Position numbers and translations under genes: made by a program
Shown: one piece after another, positions 7,670 to 15,766 of the stretch
Position numbering within the stretch: position 1 is the stretch's first letter
Layout: every line of letters begins with the position of its first letter
The notes under the pieces: generated by a model
What the model saw: the letters and a program-made list of their open reading frames with translations, nothing else
Told to the model about the DNA's origin: nothing
Databases searched by the model: none
Virus record (IMG/VR): IMGVR_UViG_3300032284_002843
Location: 62,001-126,000 of that record
Length of the DNA stretch: 64,000 bases
Strand: one strand, 5' to 3'
Source of the DNA: a virus

Positions 7670-8668
7670 GTGACCACATATATACTGATTGATACACAAA
7701 ACCTTTTTATGCGTGTTAGACACGGAGTTAAGGCTCCTGATTCTGACCAACAGTTTCAGTTGGCACTTCATATTGTTTTTAACAGTATTAAAAAAGTTTG
7801 GAATCAGTTTGATGCTACCCACACAGTTTTTTGTCTAGAAGGTAGAAGCTGGCGTAAGGATGTCTATGGGCCATATAAGGCTAATAGAAAAGTTGCGGCT
7901 ATGAACCGTACTCCGCGAGAAATTGAAGAAGATAAAAACTTTTTCGAAGTTATGGATCATTTTATCCAATTTATTAAAAATCAAACTAACTGCACGATGC
8001 TTCGTCATCCTAATGCAGAAGCAGATGATATGATTGCTAGATGGATAGACCTGCATCCAAATGATCAACATATTATTATCAGCAGCGATAGCGATTTCCA
8101 GCAGTTGATCGCTAGTAATGTAAAGATTTACAATGGTATTGCAGGCTTGCTGTATACCACCGAAGGCATTTATGACAAAGACGGCAACATTGCTAAAAAC
8201 AAAAAAGGCAATGATTTGCCTAAACCAGATCCAGAATGGTTTTTGTTTGAGAAATGCATGCGTGGAGACGACGGAGATAATGTAATGAGTGCATATCCAG
8301 GTGTTAGAACCAAAAAGCTTCAAGAAGCTTATGCTGACAGGCACACTAAAGGATTTGCGTGGAATAACATCATGCTTAGTAAATGGACTGATCATGAGAA
8401 TCAAGATCATAGGGTTAAGGACGATTATGAGCGTAATCGTCTGTTAATTGATCTACGTCTCCAACCTGCCGATTTAATTGAAAAGTGGGATCAAACCATT
8501 GCAGAATCTATTGTAACAGAACACAAGAAACAAGTTGGCATTGCACTTATGAAATTCTGTAACCTGCACGGCCTAGTTAGAATTGAAAAAGCAGTGCAAG
8601 AATTTAGTCCATGCCTGAGTAGTTTTTATGCTGGTCCACTATTAGAAGTCAAAAATCCCGCTGTATAG
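7670..8668 (+). CDS. 5'-3' exonuclease / flap endonuclease family (T4 RNase H type)
   Basis: 332 residues from GTG 7670. T4 RNase H (305 residues) removes RNA primers and flaps during lagging-strand synthesis. Metal-binding acids are seen as DTQNLFMR (Asp8), AEADDMIA, SSDSDFQQL and GDDGDNVMSAYPGVRTK, the last being the helix-hairpin DNA-binding and metal segment. A basic arch segment SWRKDVYGPYKANRK is present. It has its own promoter, and an upstream AGGA. Confidence 0.88.
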   Translation: MTTYILIDTQNLFMRVRHGVKAPDSDQQFQLALHIVFNSIKKVWNQFDATHTVFCLEGRSWRKDVYGPYKANRKVAAMNRTPREIEEDKNFFEVMDHFIQFIKNQTNCTMLRHPNAEADDMIARWIDLHPNDQHIIISSDSDFQQLIASNVKIYNGIAGLLYTTEGIYDKDGNIAKNKKGNDLPKPDPEWFLFEKCMRGDDGDNVMSAYPGVRTKKLQEAYADRHTKGFAWNNIMLSKWTDHENQDHRVKDDYERNRLLIDLRLQPADLIEKWDQTIAESIVTEHKKQVGIALMKFCNLHGLVRIEKAVQEFSPCLSSFYAGPLLEVKNPAV

Positions 8669-8675
8669 ATAAATA
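8668..8675 (+). promoter_or_regulatory. Late-type -10 (GATAAATA) for a leaderless gene
   Basis: GATAAATA matches the T4 late consensus TATAAATA at seven of eight bases and ends 4 bases before the GTG at 8680. No Shine-Dalgarno sequence is present. Confidence 0.4.
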
Positions 8676-8679
8676 TTTT

Positions 8680-9231
8680 GTGTTAAACGGAAACTTACAA
8701 TCCGTAATAGAGACTATACAGGAAGCAACCAATCCTGAGATTTATCATTTTAGGCGTGGTTCACATCCTGGGCAAAAGTATTACATAAAGACCATTATTC
8801 CTGGACCAAAAATTATAAATGACGACACCTATGTCTTCTGGCAATTTTGGGAAACACTGGCTAAGAAATATCCACGTATCATTAAATTGGTAGACTGTGC
8901 ATACGATTGGTCAGGTAAAACTATTGCTAATTGGTGGACTATATGGTTGGAAGAACGAATAGACATAGTATGGTCTTGGTCACGCACCGACGGAATAGAT
9001 TTCCATCTAATTGATTATGACATCGGAATCAAATACAGTGGTCTTAAAGCTATTGAAATTTTATCTGACACTGTGGATAGACAGTCGCCAGAAGATATAG
9101 TAAGCTTGAGTCAGTTACAAGAAATCGCAGACTTTTTGTATCACTATACTAGTGAGAGAATGGCTGAGATAAATCGTAAAAAAATACACATTGTTGAAAC
9201 TGATCATGTACAGCATAAAACCAATTACTGA
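8680..9231 (+). CDS. Unknown Trp-rich protein
   Basis: 183 residues read from GTG 8680, the only reasonable start. Rich in Trp and aromatic residues (TIANWWTIWLEE, DIVWSWSRTDG) with an acidic middle segment. No known domain or membrane segment. It overlaps the next gene by 26 bases. The start has no ribosome site but lies 4 bases after a late-type promoter. Confidence 0.65.
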   Translation: MLNGNLQSVIETIQEATNPEIYHFRRGSHPGQKYYIKTIIPGPKIINDDTYVFWQFWETLAKKYPRIIKLVDCAYDWSGKTIANWWTIWLEERIDIVWSWSRTDGIDFHLIDYDIGIKYSGLKAIEILSDTVDRQSPEDIVSLSQLQEIADFLYHYTSERMAEINRKKIHIVETDHVQHKTNY

Positions 9232-9676
9232 GACCAGTTGGATTCTTACCAAAGATGGTGAGAAGACTGCCGTTATTACACAAACTGAAAAAGGAATTTC
9301 AGTTTTAGGCAGTGTGCCTAAGAAAAAACACGAAACGCTAAACGATCTCATTCAATATCTTGGCAATGACGTTACCATTGAGGCTCCAACTCAACAGGAG
9401 ATTGAAAAAGAAGCTGCAGAGATTAACGGATTTCCTATCAAGCACGATGTTTGTTATGACGTGCAAAATGAACCAATAGCTAACTACACAAGAACTAAAA
9501 ATAGTTCTATCAAATATGCCGCAGGTTATTTTGCTCTAAAATTTAAACACGGCTGGACTGCTAGTTTTTGTCCTAAATTATCAACACTAGCGGAGTATGA
9601 ATATTTGGGGCCATTTAAATCCAAGCTTGAAATGCAAAATAGCATTAGTCAAAAGAATTCAAGTTCAAATGTTTAA
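9206..9676 (+). CDS. Unknown protein
   Basis: 156 residues from ATG 9206 (two TTG codons lie further upstream in frame). The first 55 residues look like a beta hairpin region (WILTKDGEKTAVITQTEKG). A Lys/Glu-rich helix follows, then GYFALKFKHGWTASFCPK. The C-terminus is Ser/Asn-rich. It overlaps both neighbours. Function not recognised. Confidence 0.65.
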   Translation: MYSIKPITETSWILTKDGEKTAVITQTEKGISVLGSVPKKKHETLNDLIQYLGNDVTIEAPTQQEIEKEAAEINGFPIKHDVCYDVQNEPIANYTRTKNSSIKYAAGYFALKFKHGWTASFCPKLSTLAEYEYLGPFKSKLEMQNSISQKNSSSNV

Positions 9677-10103
9677 AATAGACAGCTTTTCGGGCGATTA
9701 TAAATTCCTGAGCAATTTTTATCCATGCTCTGTTGAATTAGATGGCATCGTTTATCCTACCGTTGAGCATGCTTATCAAGCAGCTAAAACAATTGATCCA
9801 CATGAACGCCAAATAATCTTAGAAACACCGCAGCCAAACATAGCAAAAAAGCTTGGTAGATATTGTACCATACGCAAAGACTGGGACGATGTTAAGCTAT
9901 CTGTTATGAGCGACTTAGTTTGGCAAAAATTCAGTGGTGATGAGACCTTAAAATCCCAACTGTTAGCAACAGGTGACGCAGAATTGGTAGAAGGCAACTG
10001 GTGGAATGATACCTACTGGGGCGTTTGCCGAGGGCAAGGTCATAACAACCTTGGAAAAATCCTAATGTTGGTGCGAAATGAGCTTAAGAACATTCATATG
10101 TAA
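9669..10103 (+). CDS. NADAR-domain protein (YbiA/RibX-like)
   Basis: 144 residues from ATG 9669. The NADAR family (formerly DUF1768) signature is clear: FLSNFYPC (13-20), YPTVEHAYQAAKT, then LGR, the NWWNDTYWGVCRG segment and GHNNLGKILMLVR at the C-terminus. NADAR proteins act on ADP-ribose-type substrates, including removal of ADP-ribose from guanine in DNA, and are linked to NAD-based defence. In a phage it may undo host ADP-ribosylation or cleave NAD-derived signals. An upstream ATG at 9597 exists but starts inside the previous gene with no homology. Confidence 0.85.
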   Translation: MFKIDSFSGDYKFLSNFYPCSVELDGIVYPTVEHAYQAAKTIDPHERQIILETPQPNIAKKLGRYCTIRKDWDDVKLSVMSDLVWQKFSGDETLKSQLLATGDAELVEGNWWNDTYWGVCRGQGHNNLGKILMLVRNELKNIHM

Positions 10104-10314
10104 ACCTTTTATGGATCATTTAACTTTTTCTAAGAGCTACATAGTGCATATCTTTAGCGAAGAAAAATTAATTTATGCAGCTATCAACAACATTTACCCG
10201 GATAGAAATGAATCTGACAGAGTTAATTTCTTAAATAAAAGGCTAGACGAAATTAAACAACCTCCTCTTAGTGAATATGAAATTGTATATCATAAACTAA
10301 CCAAAGGTTACTAG
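10078..10314 (+). CDS. Small unknown protein, first of a tandem pair
   Basis: 78 residues starting MSLR inside the end of the NADAR gene. The next gene also starts MSLR and both end with a PPL..E/EIV..KLTK-Gly/Asp-Tyr motif, so they are diverged tandem copies. The shared DNA at the starts (ATGAGCTTAAGAA) supports choosing ATG 10078 over a later one at 10111. Function unknown. Confidence 0.6.
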   Translation: MSLRTFICKPFMDHLTFSKSYIVHIFSEEKLIYAAINNIYPDRNESDRVNFLNKRLDEIKQPPLSEYEIVYHKLTKGY

Positions 10315-10316
10315 CT

Positions 10317-10574
10317 ATGAGCTTAAGAAACATTCAAATCAATCCTACATTTGATCCAAACTCTTTTGAACCTATATTATGTTTTATGGTAAAGAAAGAA
10401 GATACAGTGGTTTTCTCTGAACAGCTCGTATTACAAATATCGGGAGATTATCCCATTGAAAATCCCATAGATACCACTCTAAATATTTTAAATAGCTTGC
10501 TAGTAGGACAAGGAGAGCCACCATTAACTACTGAAGAAATCGTTTTATACAAACTTACTAAGGATTATCAATGA
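10317..10574 (+). CDS. Small unknown protein, second of a tandem pair
   Basis: 85 residues, 2 bases after its paralogue and overlapping the next gene by 4 bases. Shares the MSLR start and the C-terminal PPLTTEEIVLYKLTK motif. The middle is hydrophobic and strand-like. Function unknown. Confidence 0.65.
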   Translation: MSLRNIQINPTFDPNSFEPILCFMVKKEDTVVFSEQLVLQISGDYPIENPIDTTLNILNSLLVGQGEPPLTTEEIVLYKLTKDYQ

Positions 10575-10795
10575 GCACATCACCACTTGAGGCGTTTATT
10601 AAAAAATATCAAACAGCAAAAAGCTATAATAGTAAAGAAATACGATTAACAGTTGCAGAAGCGGAAGAACTTAGCACTGCTATTGCATTAGCACTAAGTA
10701 AAATTGCTAACAACCAAGACAAAATAATAGAATTGCAGGAAAGACTTTTAGACAAATCATTAGAAGTTGATATCAGCGGTGGTGGTTTTCGTTGA
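10571..10795 (+). CDS. Small helical protein
   Basis: 74 residues, ATGA overlap with the gene before. Predicted long helix (about 25-66), rich in Ala, Leu, Glu and Lys with heptad-like spacing, ending GGGF. No recognised family. Confidence 0.65.
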   Translation: MSTSPLEAFIKKYQTAKSYNSKEIRLTVAEAEELSTAIALALSKIANNQDKIIELQERLLDKSLEVDISGGGFR

Positions 10796-10818
10796 CAGAT
10801 TCTAAGTTTTATGTAACT
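10792..10818 (+). promoter_or_regulatory. Promoter with dyad at the -10
   Basis: -35 TTGACA (10792-10797), 16-base spacer, -10 TAACTT (10814-10819 region). The inverted repeat CTAAGTT / AACTTAG surrounds a 5-6 base loop and covers the -10. The ATG at 10826 follows without a clear ribosome site. Confidence 0.45.
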
Positions 10819-10825
10819 TAGATAT

Positions 10826-11437
10826 ATGCAAGACTATACAATAAGATTTAAACCTTTAGCAGATTCTAATATGATAAATCTGCTTGATGATATAGGTATT
10901 AAAACCAATATAGAAACAGGGCCTTGGATATCAGGTGGTACGGCTAGGCGTCTCTGGTTTAATGAACCTTGGCAAAACGCTGATATAGATTTGTTTTTTC
11001 AAGATGAAGCTAGCTTTAGTCTAGTTTCAAGCAATCTATGGCTGTATGCAAATGCCCATAATCAAGAAACACCACACATAACAAAAAATGCTGTGACTTA
11101 TAAATTTGAATACAAAGGTCAGGAACTCAAGATTCAGTGTATCAATAAAAAATATCACAGAGATATAATTGATGTTTGGGAAACCTTTGACTGGACTGTT
11201 TGCTGCTTTGCCGTTGCAGATAATATCATAATGGCTAGCAATCTTGCATTAACAGATTGTAGGGACAAAATACTGAGAATGGTGCCTAACAGCACACGTA
11301 AAATAGACGGCAGGCGTGTTACCAAATATGGAATTTATGGTTTTAACCCAACTAAAAACATTCTGCAAGAACTTTGTAAGCAACGAACAGAACAAATAAT
11401 CACACAAAATTGGGCAAATGAAGATGATTATACCTAA
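10826..11437 (+). CDS. Nucleotidyltransferase-like protein
   Basis: 203 residues. ISGGTARRLW (about 36-45) followed by NADIDLFF (about 51-58) matches the Gly-Gly then DxD pattern of DNA polymerase beta-like nucleotidyltransferases. A later DWTVCCFAVADN segment could hold the third acidic residue. Homologues in phages are usually labelled putative nucleotidyltransferases with unknown target; a tRNA or protein target is possible. Confidence 0.6.
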   Translation: MQDYTIRFKPLADSNMINLLDDIGIKTNIETGPWISGGTARRLWFNEPWQNADIDLFFQDEASFSLVSSNLWLYANAHNQETPHITKNAVTYKFEYKGQELKIQCINKKYHRDIIDVWETFDWTVCCFAVADNIIMASNLALTDCRDKILRMVPNSTRKIDGRRVTKYGIYGFNPTKNILQELCKQRTEQIITQNWANEDDYT

Positions 11438-11774
11438 AGAGCTAGAAGAACTGCGTGTTTATAGTCTGTTAAGCGATCAGCTACATTACATTGATATCAA
11501 TGGTGACAAATATGCTTGCTTCGCGGGCTATAACATACCATATTGTATGGTTGGTTCATTTTTAATCTGGGCATGGACAGGCAGTAAAGTGTACACGAAG
11601 CTTTACAAAGAATCTGAGATGGTAGAAATTCTTCAAAAGCTAAATCAACACGACCAACATATAACCAATACACCAAAGGAAGCTGCATGGTATTTGACAA
11701 ATAAACTGAGAACTATCATGCAAACTTGGGAGCCGCATCATTTTGATGACGTTTTTGAGAAGGCTTTGGTGTAG
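11418..11774 (+). CDS. Unknown protein
   Basis: 118 residues, overlapping the previous gene by 20 bases. Hydrophobic middle (IPYCMVGSFLIWAWTG) could be a buried or membrane-touching segment but is short. The C-terminus is helical. Not recognised. Confidence 0.62.
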   Translation: MKMIIPKELEELRVYSLLSDQLHYIDINGDKYACFAGYNIPYCMVGSFLIWAWTGSKVYTKLYKESEMVEILQKLNQHDQHITNTPKEAAWYLTNKLRTIMQTWEPHHFDDVFEKALV

Positions 11775-11784
11775 TTTTACCGCA

Positions 11785-11812
11785 ACTCTTTAGATAAATA
11801 CATCTGGAGAGT
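11785..11812 (+). promoter_or_regulatory. Late-type promoter in the loop of a ribosome-site hairpin
   Basis: ACTCTTTAGAT (11785-11795) pairs with ATCTGGAGAGT (11802-11812): nine Watson-Crick pairs and two G-U pairs with a 6-base loop. The right arm holds the GGAGAG ribosome site of the gene at 11816. GATAAATA (11793-11800), a late-type -10, spans the loop, so late RNA starts after the left arm. Confidence 0.65.
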
Positions 11813-11815
11813 AAG

Positions 11816-12109
11816 ATGAGTCGACCAAAACCAAAAATTTTATTGGAAAATACTGATGCTGCTACCTACAAAAGCGAACAAATTTTGGATGCCGAAGGTA
11901 TCTACGCAGTTTTTTACCAAGGTAAACCAATAAATCTACGTAGTATCAACAAGTTAGTTGACTATCCAGGTCCCAAATATAGAAAAACATCATTTAGCAA
12001 TCCAGGACATGCACATAATCTTGCTGAAAAGCTGAACACTATGTTTAAAACTGATCAGTTTGCAGTATATCTATTAACAAATGGCACGATTATTAAAGAA
12101 AATGCCTAA
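11816..12109 (+). CDS. Unknown small basic protein
   Basis: 97 residues, GGAGAG at 11806-11811. Basic N-terminus (SRPKPKILLE), then AVFYQGKPINLRSINK and a YRKTSFSNPGHAHNLAEKLN segment. This reads as a short beta-alpha domain with a surface His patch. No family recognised. It appears to be a late gene from its promoter. Confidence 0.65.
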   Translation: MSRPKPKILLENTDAATYKSEQILDAEGIYAVFYQGKPINLRSINKLVDYPGPKYRKTSFSNPGHAHNLAEKLNTMFKTDQFAVYLLTNGTIIKENA

Positions 12110-12515
12110 CAATCTCAAATACTTACAAACCGCATGGACAAATAGAGACGAATTTGTAGCGTGTGTACTTGCTGATCCTGAATTTTTACCATTAGTAAAG
12201 CCGGCTCTACCAAATCGAGATGATTTTCTTGTTTCAAAAAACGACTGGGTTAGGCATATGTTTATGCCCAGTGGCTGGCAGTTAAGCACGTTTGGCTGTG
12301 CCATCCTAATGCGTGCATATCAATCGTGGCGAATTGTTGGGCCAACTAAAGATAATTTAACAGGTAAGTTGGTTGTAAACATGAATAAAATGTTTAATGG
12401 CCCGTGGTATTGTAATACCACTGCATTATATGTTTGGGATCAAAAACTACATTGCGAACTACAAATGTTCAATGGCGATTTAAATCTTTATATTAATGCT
12501 TATTTGCCCGCTTAA
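12102..12515 (+). CDS. Unknown protein
   Basis: 137 residues from ATG 12102, overlapping the previous stop by 8 bases; an in-frame ATG at 12081 would overlap more. Contains FMPSGWQLSTFGCAILMRAYQSW near the middle and Trp/Tyr-rich WYCNTTALYVWDQKLHCEL towards the end. Not recognised. Confidence 0.65.
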   Translation: MPNNLKYLQTAWTNRDEFVACVLADPEFLPLVKPALPNRDDFLVSKNDWVRHMFMPSGWQLSTFGCAILMRAYQSWRIVGPTKDNLTGKLVVNMNKMFNGPWYCNTTALYVWDQKLHCELQMFNGDLNLYINAYLPA

Positions 12516-12547
12516 AAAATCCAAAAAATTTTAAACATTTTCGCATT

Positions 12548-12610
12548 TTTCAGTTGATCTGCTATTGCACCTATGTTATTCTCCATAACACATTAACTTA
12601 ACTGAAAGGG
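12548..12610 (+). promoter_or_regulatory. moxR-type gene promoter between paired arms
   Basis: -35 TTGATC (12554-12559), 17-base spacer, -10 TATTCT (12577-12582). TTTCAGTT (12548-12555) pairs with AACTGAAA (12600-12607), which runs into the AAAGGG ribosome site (12605-12610). A second dyad, TGTTAT/ATAACA, sits on the -10. RNA from this promoter lacks the outer left arm. Confidence 0.65.
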
Positions 12611-12620
12611 TGTTTTATAT

Positions 12621-13820
12621 ATGGCTAAGTCCAGTAACAAGATTGTAGAGCTGGGTTCTGTTAATCCCAGCCGACTTAAGATTGCTATTCAGCATTGTAT
12701 CAATCGCAAGCGTCCGCTTTTTATCTGGGGTCAGCCTGGTATTGGCAAGTCGGAGCTTGTTGCAGAAGTTGCCCGGCAGCAGAATCGTCCGCTGATTGAC
12801 ATTCGTCTTCCGCTTATGGAGCCTACCGATATTCGTGGTATTCCGTATCTTGCCGATGTTAAGATTTACAACAGCAAGGGTGAGCTGGTTAAGGATGACC
12901 AAGGCGTGCCCATCACTAACAAAGAGTTCCGTTGGAGCACCCCCAGCGATCTACCCACCGACGAAGCTAGCCGAGCACTGGTATTTTTCGATGAGATGAG
13001 CGCTGCTCCTCCTAGCGTGCAGGCTGCTACTTACCAGATTATCCTTAACCGTCGAATTGGCAACTATCAGCTGCCCGACGAAGTGGTAATTGTTGCTGCA
13101 GGCAATCGTGTTAAGGACAAGGGCGTTGCTTATAACATGCCGCTGCCGCTGGCCAATCGTTTCTCCCATCTTACCCTGGAAGTTAATACAGACGATTGGA
13201 AGGAGTGGGCAACGCTGAATCGTATTCACAAGGATGTTGTTGGTTACATCAGCTTCCAGCCTGGCGACCTCAATGGCTTCAATCCTAGCTCGGAAGGCTA
13301 TGCGTTTGCTACGCCGCGCAGCTGGTACTTCGTCAGCGATCTGCTGCAGGAGAAGAACGAAGACGGCAAGTGGGTTGACACTACTCTGCCCGACGACGTT
13401 CTTGGAGATCTAGTCCGTGGTACCGTAGGCGAAGGCCCTGGTACCAAGTTTATGACCTATCGTAAACAGGCTGCAAACCTGCCGCATGCTAAGGACGTAC
13501 TGAACGGAAAGATTACCACGCTCAAGAATAGGCAGATTGACGTCTGTTACGCTCTTACCACAGCATTGTGCTATGAGCTGAAGGATACCAGTGATCGGTG
13601 TGCCAAGCTTGCACAGCAGGGAGAAAAGAAGCCTTGGCTTGAATTTAACAAGCAGACTGATGTGTTTTTGCGGTTTATCATGGATAACTTCGAAGACGAA
13701 CTGGCTGTAATGGGAACAAGGACCATTCTTGGTACCTATAAGCTACCAGTTCAGGCACCTGAACTGAAGAATTGGAAAGAATTCGTAGCTCGTTACGCTG
13801 ACATTCTTCCCAACATGTAA
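12621..13820 (+). CDS. MoxR-family AAA+ ATPase
   Basis: 399 residues. Walker A GQPGIGKS (37-44), Walker B LVFFDEMS (Asp124, Glu125), then SVQAATYQI and the sensor AAGNR segment. MoxR ATPases work as chaperone-like rings with a VWA-domain partner to assemble or activate protein complexes; a VWA gene follows. Codons are clearly GC-richer than the neighbours (many CGT, CTG, GCC), as in the RNA ligase gene, which suggests high expression or later acquisition. Some phage homologues are named CobS. Confidence 0.9.
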   Translation: MAKSSNKIVELGSVNPSRLKIAIQHCINRKRPLFIWGQPGIGKSELVAEVARQQNRPLIDIRLPLMEPTDIRGIPYLADVKIYNSKGELVKDDQGVPITNKEFRWSTPSDLPTDEASRALVFFDEMSAAPPSVQAATYQIILNRRIGNYQLPDEVVIVAAGNRVKDKGVAYNMPLPLANRFSHLTLEVNTDDWKEWATLNRIHKDVVGYISFQPGDLNGFNPSSEGYAFATPRSWYFVSDLLQEKNEDGKWVDTTLPDDVLGDLVRGTVGEGPGTKFMTYRKQAANLPHAKDVLNGKITTLKNRQIDVCYALTTALCYELKDTSDRCAKLAQQGEKKPWLEFNKQTDVFLRFIMDNFEDELAVMGTRTILGTYKLPVQAPELKNWKEFVARYADILPNM

Positions 13821-13826
13821 ATGGCC

Positions 13827-13862
13827 AGAGCAGTGAGTGTGGCAGACTCACTGCTCTTTTTT
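13827..13862 (+). terminator. Rho-independent terminator between moxR-type and VWA genes
   Basis: Perfect 11-bp stem AGAGCAGTGAG / CTCACTGCTCT (13827-13837 and 13847-13857), 9-base loop, then six T. It sits between two genes that must act together, so it probably works as an attenuator that lowers the VWA partner relative to the ATPase. Confidence 0.85.
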
Positions 13863-13875
13863 AGGAGATAGAAAA

Positions 13876-15129
13876 ATGATTCCTGCTCGTAGTCAAGTTG
13901 AAACTTTAATTAAACAGGCAAAAATTCGACTGCTGTTTAACAACCCATTCTTTGGCACGCTTATTATGCATCTTCCTCTACAGGACGTAACTGATGCTGG
14001 CTGGTGCCCTACTGCTGCAGTAGATGGACGGTATATCTACTACAACCGCAACTTTTTTGCCAAGCTAAACGTTGATGAAATTATGTTTGTGCTGTGTCAC
14101 GAGGTTCTGCACGTAGCGTTTGATCATTTTGGACGTCGTAGTCATCGTGATCCACACTGGTGGAATATGGCTAACGATTATGTTATCAATGGTCTGCTAG
14201 TTAAGGACCACATTGGTAAAATGCCAACTGTGAAAGTTCCAGTTGAGGATAACAGCGGCGGTAAAAAGACCACTAGCCAGCGTGTTGGTCTCTATGAAGA
14301 AAAGTACGTCGGTTGGACCAGTGAAGCTGTTTACGATGATCTTGAAAAGCGTAAGGTCAAGAAAGAACTGACTCTGGACGTTCATCTTGAAGCTGGTAAG
14401 GATGGTAAGAACAGCAAGAACGGTATTCCTATCGACATCAGCGATGACGAGCTTAGACAGATTCGTGAAGCGATTAAAGGCAAAGTGCTGCAGGCAGCTA
14501 ATGCGGCTGCAGGTAAACTTCCTGCTAGCCTGAAGCGTTTTATCGATGAACTAGTAGAGCCCAAAGTTAACTGGCGCGATCTACTTCGTCAGAGCATTCA
14601 AAGCTGCATCACCGACGACTTTACCTGGCAGAGGCCAAATCGTCGACACATGAATAGCGGAATTTTTCTTCCTACACTTAAGAAGGATGAAACCATTGAC
14701 ATTCAAATCGCTATTGACATGAGTGGTTCTATTAGCGACGAAATGGGCAAGGACTTTTTGAGCGAAGTTTATGGTATTATGCAACAATATCATGACTTTA
14801 AGATCGGTGTTATGACATTTGACACTGCTCCGTATGGCTACAAGGAGTTCACCAAGGATAACCAGGACGAGTTGCTGAGTTATAAGCTGGAGGGCGGCGG
14901 CGGCACTGACTTTGATGCTTTCTGGGATTACTGGAAGGACAACAAAATTGAGCCTAAGCTAGCTGTAGTGTTTACCGACGGATTTCCGTTTGGTAGCTGG
15001 GGCCCAGATAACTATGCAGATACTCTGTGGGTTATCACCGAAGGAGCTAAGACTCGCGTAACTCCGCCATTTGGCCGTTATGCTTACTACGAAAATGGTA
15101 AGGGTATTGAGGAAGTTGGCGAAGTATGA
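13876..15129 (+). CDS. VWA-domain protein with metallopeptidase-like N-terminus (DUF2201 type)
   Basis: 417 residues from ATG 13876 with TTAGGAGA upstream. The N-terminal domain has LCHEVLHVAFDH (His75, Glu76, His79), an HExxH metallopeptidase-like motif. The C-terminal half is a VWA domain with the metal-site motif DMSGSIS and the later VFTDGFPFG. This is the usual partner of a MoxR ATPase. The N-terminal fold is common in this family and may not be proteolytic. Codon use is GC-rich as in the gene before. Confidence 0.88.
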   Translation: MIPARSQVETLIKQAKIRLLFNNPFFGTLIMHLPLQDVTDAGWCPTAAVDGRYIYYNRNFFAKLNVDEIMFVLCHEVLHVAFDHFGRRSHRDPHWWNMANDYVINGLLVKDHIGKMPTVKVPVEDNSGGKKTTSQRVGLYEEKYVGWTSEAVYDDLEKRKVKKELTLDVHLEAGKDGKNSKNGIPIDISDDELRQIREAIKGKVLQAANAAAGKLPASLKRFIDELVEPKVNWRDLLRQSIQSCITDDFTWQRPNRRHMNSGIFLPTLKKDETIDIQIAIDMSGSISDEMGKDFLSEVYGIMQQYHDFKIGVMTFDTAPYGYKEFTKDNQDELLSYKLEGGGGTDFDAFWDYWKDNKIEPKLAVVFTDGFPFGSWGPDNYADTLWVITEGAKTRVTPPFGRYAYYENGKGIEEVGEV

Positions 15130-15434
15130 TCCGAGTAAATTTACATTCAAATAACAGACGGGGAAAACTCCCCGTCTGGATTGTCAAACTTATAAACGTA
15201 TTTCTCGAAAAGTTTGCTGAGGAATATGATGTCAAAACTGGCGATGCATACAGATACCATTTTGAGGATGTGAGACGATTAGAAAGATTGAAAAAACTGT
15301 TTGAAGATAACAATATAACAGTCGATACGTATAATATGGAAGAACTACCAAGTTGGGGCCTACTTATTCCGCATGATAATGAACTGGTAGTAGAATACAT
15401 CCTAAAATACGGAACTGAAAAAGAAGAAACTTGA
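15126..15434 (+). CDS. Unknown protein coupled to the VWA gene
   Basis: 102 residues, ATGA overlap with the VWA stop. Basic N-terminus, helical middle (VRRLERLKKLFEDNN), C-terminal IPHDNELVVEYILKYG. A strong GC hairpin lies inside the first codons (see 15155-15178). Not recognised. Confidence 0.65.
   Translation: MIRVNLHSNNRRGKLPVWIVKLINVFLEKFAEEYDVKTGDAYRYHFEDVRRLERLKKLFEDNNITVDTYNMEELPSWGLLIPHDNELVVEYILKYGTEKEET
15155..15178 (+). promoter_or_regulatory. GC-rich hairpin inside a coding start
   Basis: CAGACGGGG (15155-15163) pairs perfectly with CCCCGTCTG (15170-15178) around a 6-base loop, about 30 bases into the gene at 15126. In such AT-rich DNA this is far stronger than the background. 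No T-run follows, so it is not a simple terminator. It might block ribosomes, protect an RNA end or serve as a processing site. Confidence 0.6.
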
Positions 15435-15485
15435 TAAACTCACATTTATAATCTAAACTATACAAGTTTTTGGAGATTATAAATG
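15431..15485 (+). promoter_or_regulatory. Promoter inside a 10-bp start-codon hairpin
   Basis: -35 TTGATA (15431-15436), 17-base spacer, -10 TAAACT (15454-15459). ATTTATAATC (15444-15453) is the exact complement of GATTATAAAT (15475-15484), which overlaps the ATG at 15483. The loop holds the -10 and the TGGAG ribosome site. Promoter RNA begins after the left arm. Confidence 0.7.
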
Positions 15486-15758
15486 TCATCACCCAGTGAT
15501 TTTAGTACACAACTCGGAGATTTAACAGCTCAGCTAGCAGGAATGGTAGCGGAACGTTTGGCATGGGCTACACGCAGCATAGATCCAAACAAGCGTAGGC
15601 AAATACTAGAAATGATTGAAGGGCAACTTCCAGACATCATTGCTAATAGCATAGCTAAAAGTCCAAGTTTGCACAGTGCCAAAGGTGTTGAATATTTTGA
15701 AAAAAATATTGAACAAATGGCCGAATCATATGTTCAAAAGTTCGTAGGAAAAATCTAA
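15483..15758 (+). CDS. Unknown helical protein
   Basis: 91 residues, TGGAG upstream. Mostly helical with Gln/Ala-rich N-terminus (DFSTQLGDLTAQLAGM) and the segment NKRRQILEMIEGQLPDII. No known domain. Its promoter is enclosed in a start-codon hairpin. Confidence 0.68.
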   Translation: MSSPSDFSTQLGDLTAQLAGMVAERLAWATRSIDPNKRRQILEMIEGQLPDIIANSIAKSPSLHSAKGVEYFEKNIEQMAESYVQKFVGKI

Positions 15759-15762
15759 ATAA
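15755..15762 (+). promoter_or_regulatory. Possible late-type -10 (CTAAATAA) for a leaderless gene
   Basis: CTAAATAA overlaps the previous stop and ends 4 bases before the ATG at 15767, with no ribosome site between. Weak on its own; it fits a pattern shared by several genes here. Confidence 0.3.
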
Positions 15763-15766
15763 GTGT

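Noticed and set aside
10801-10818. Further start-codon hairpin case
   Set aside because: The right arm stops 7 bases before the ATG and does not cover a ribosome site, so only a -10 dyad is claimed.
15155-15178. Transcription terminator
   Set aside because: The stem is strong but no T-run follows and it lies inside a coding start.
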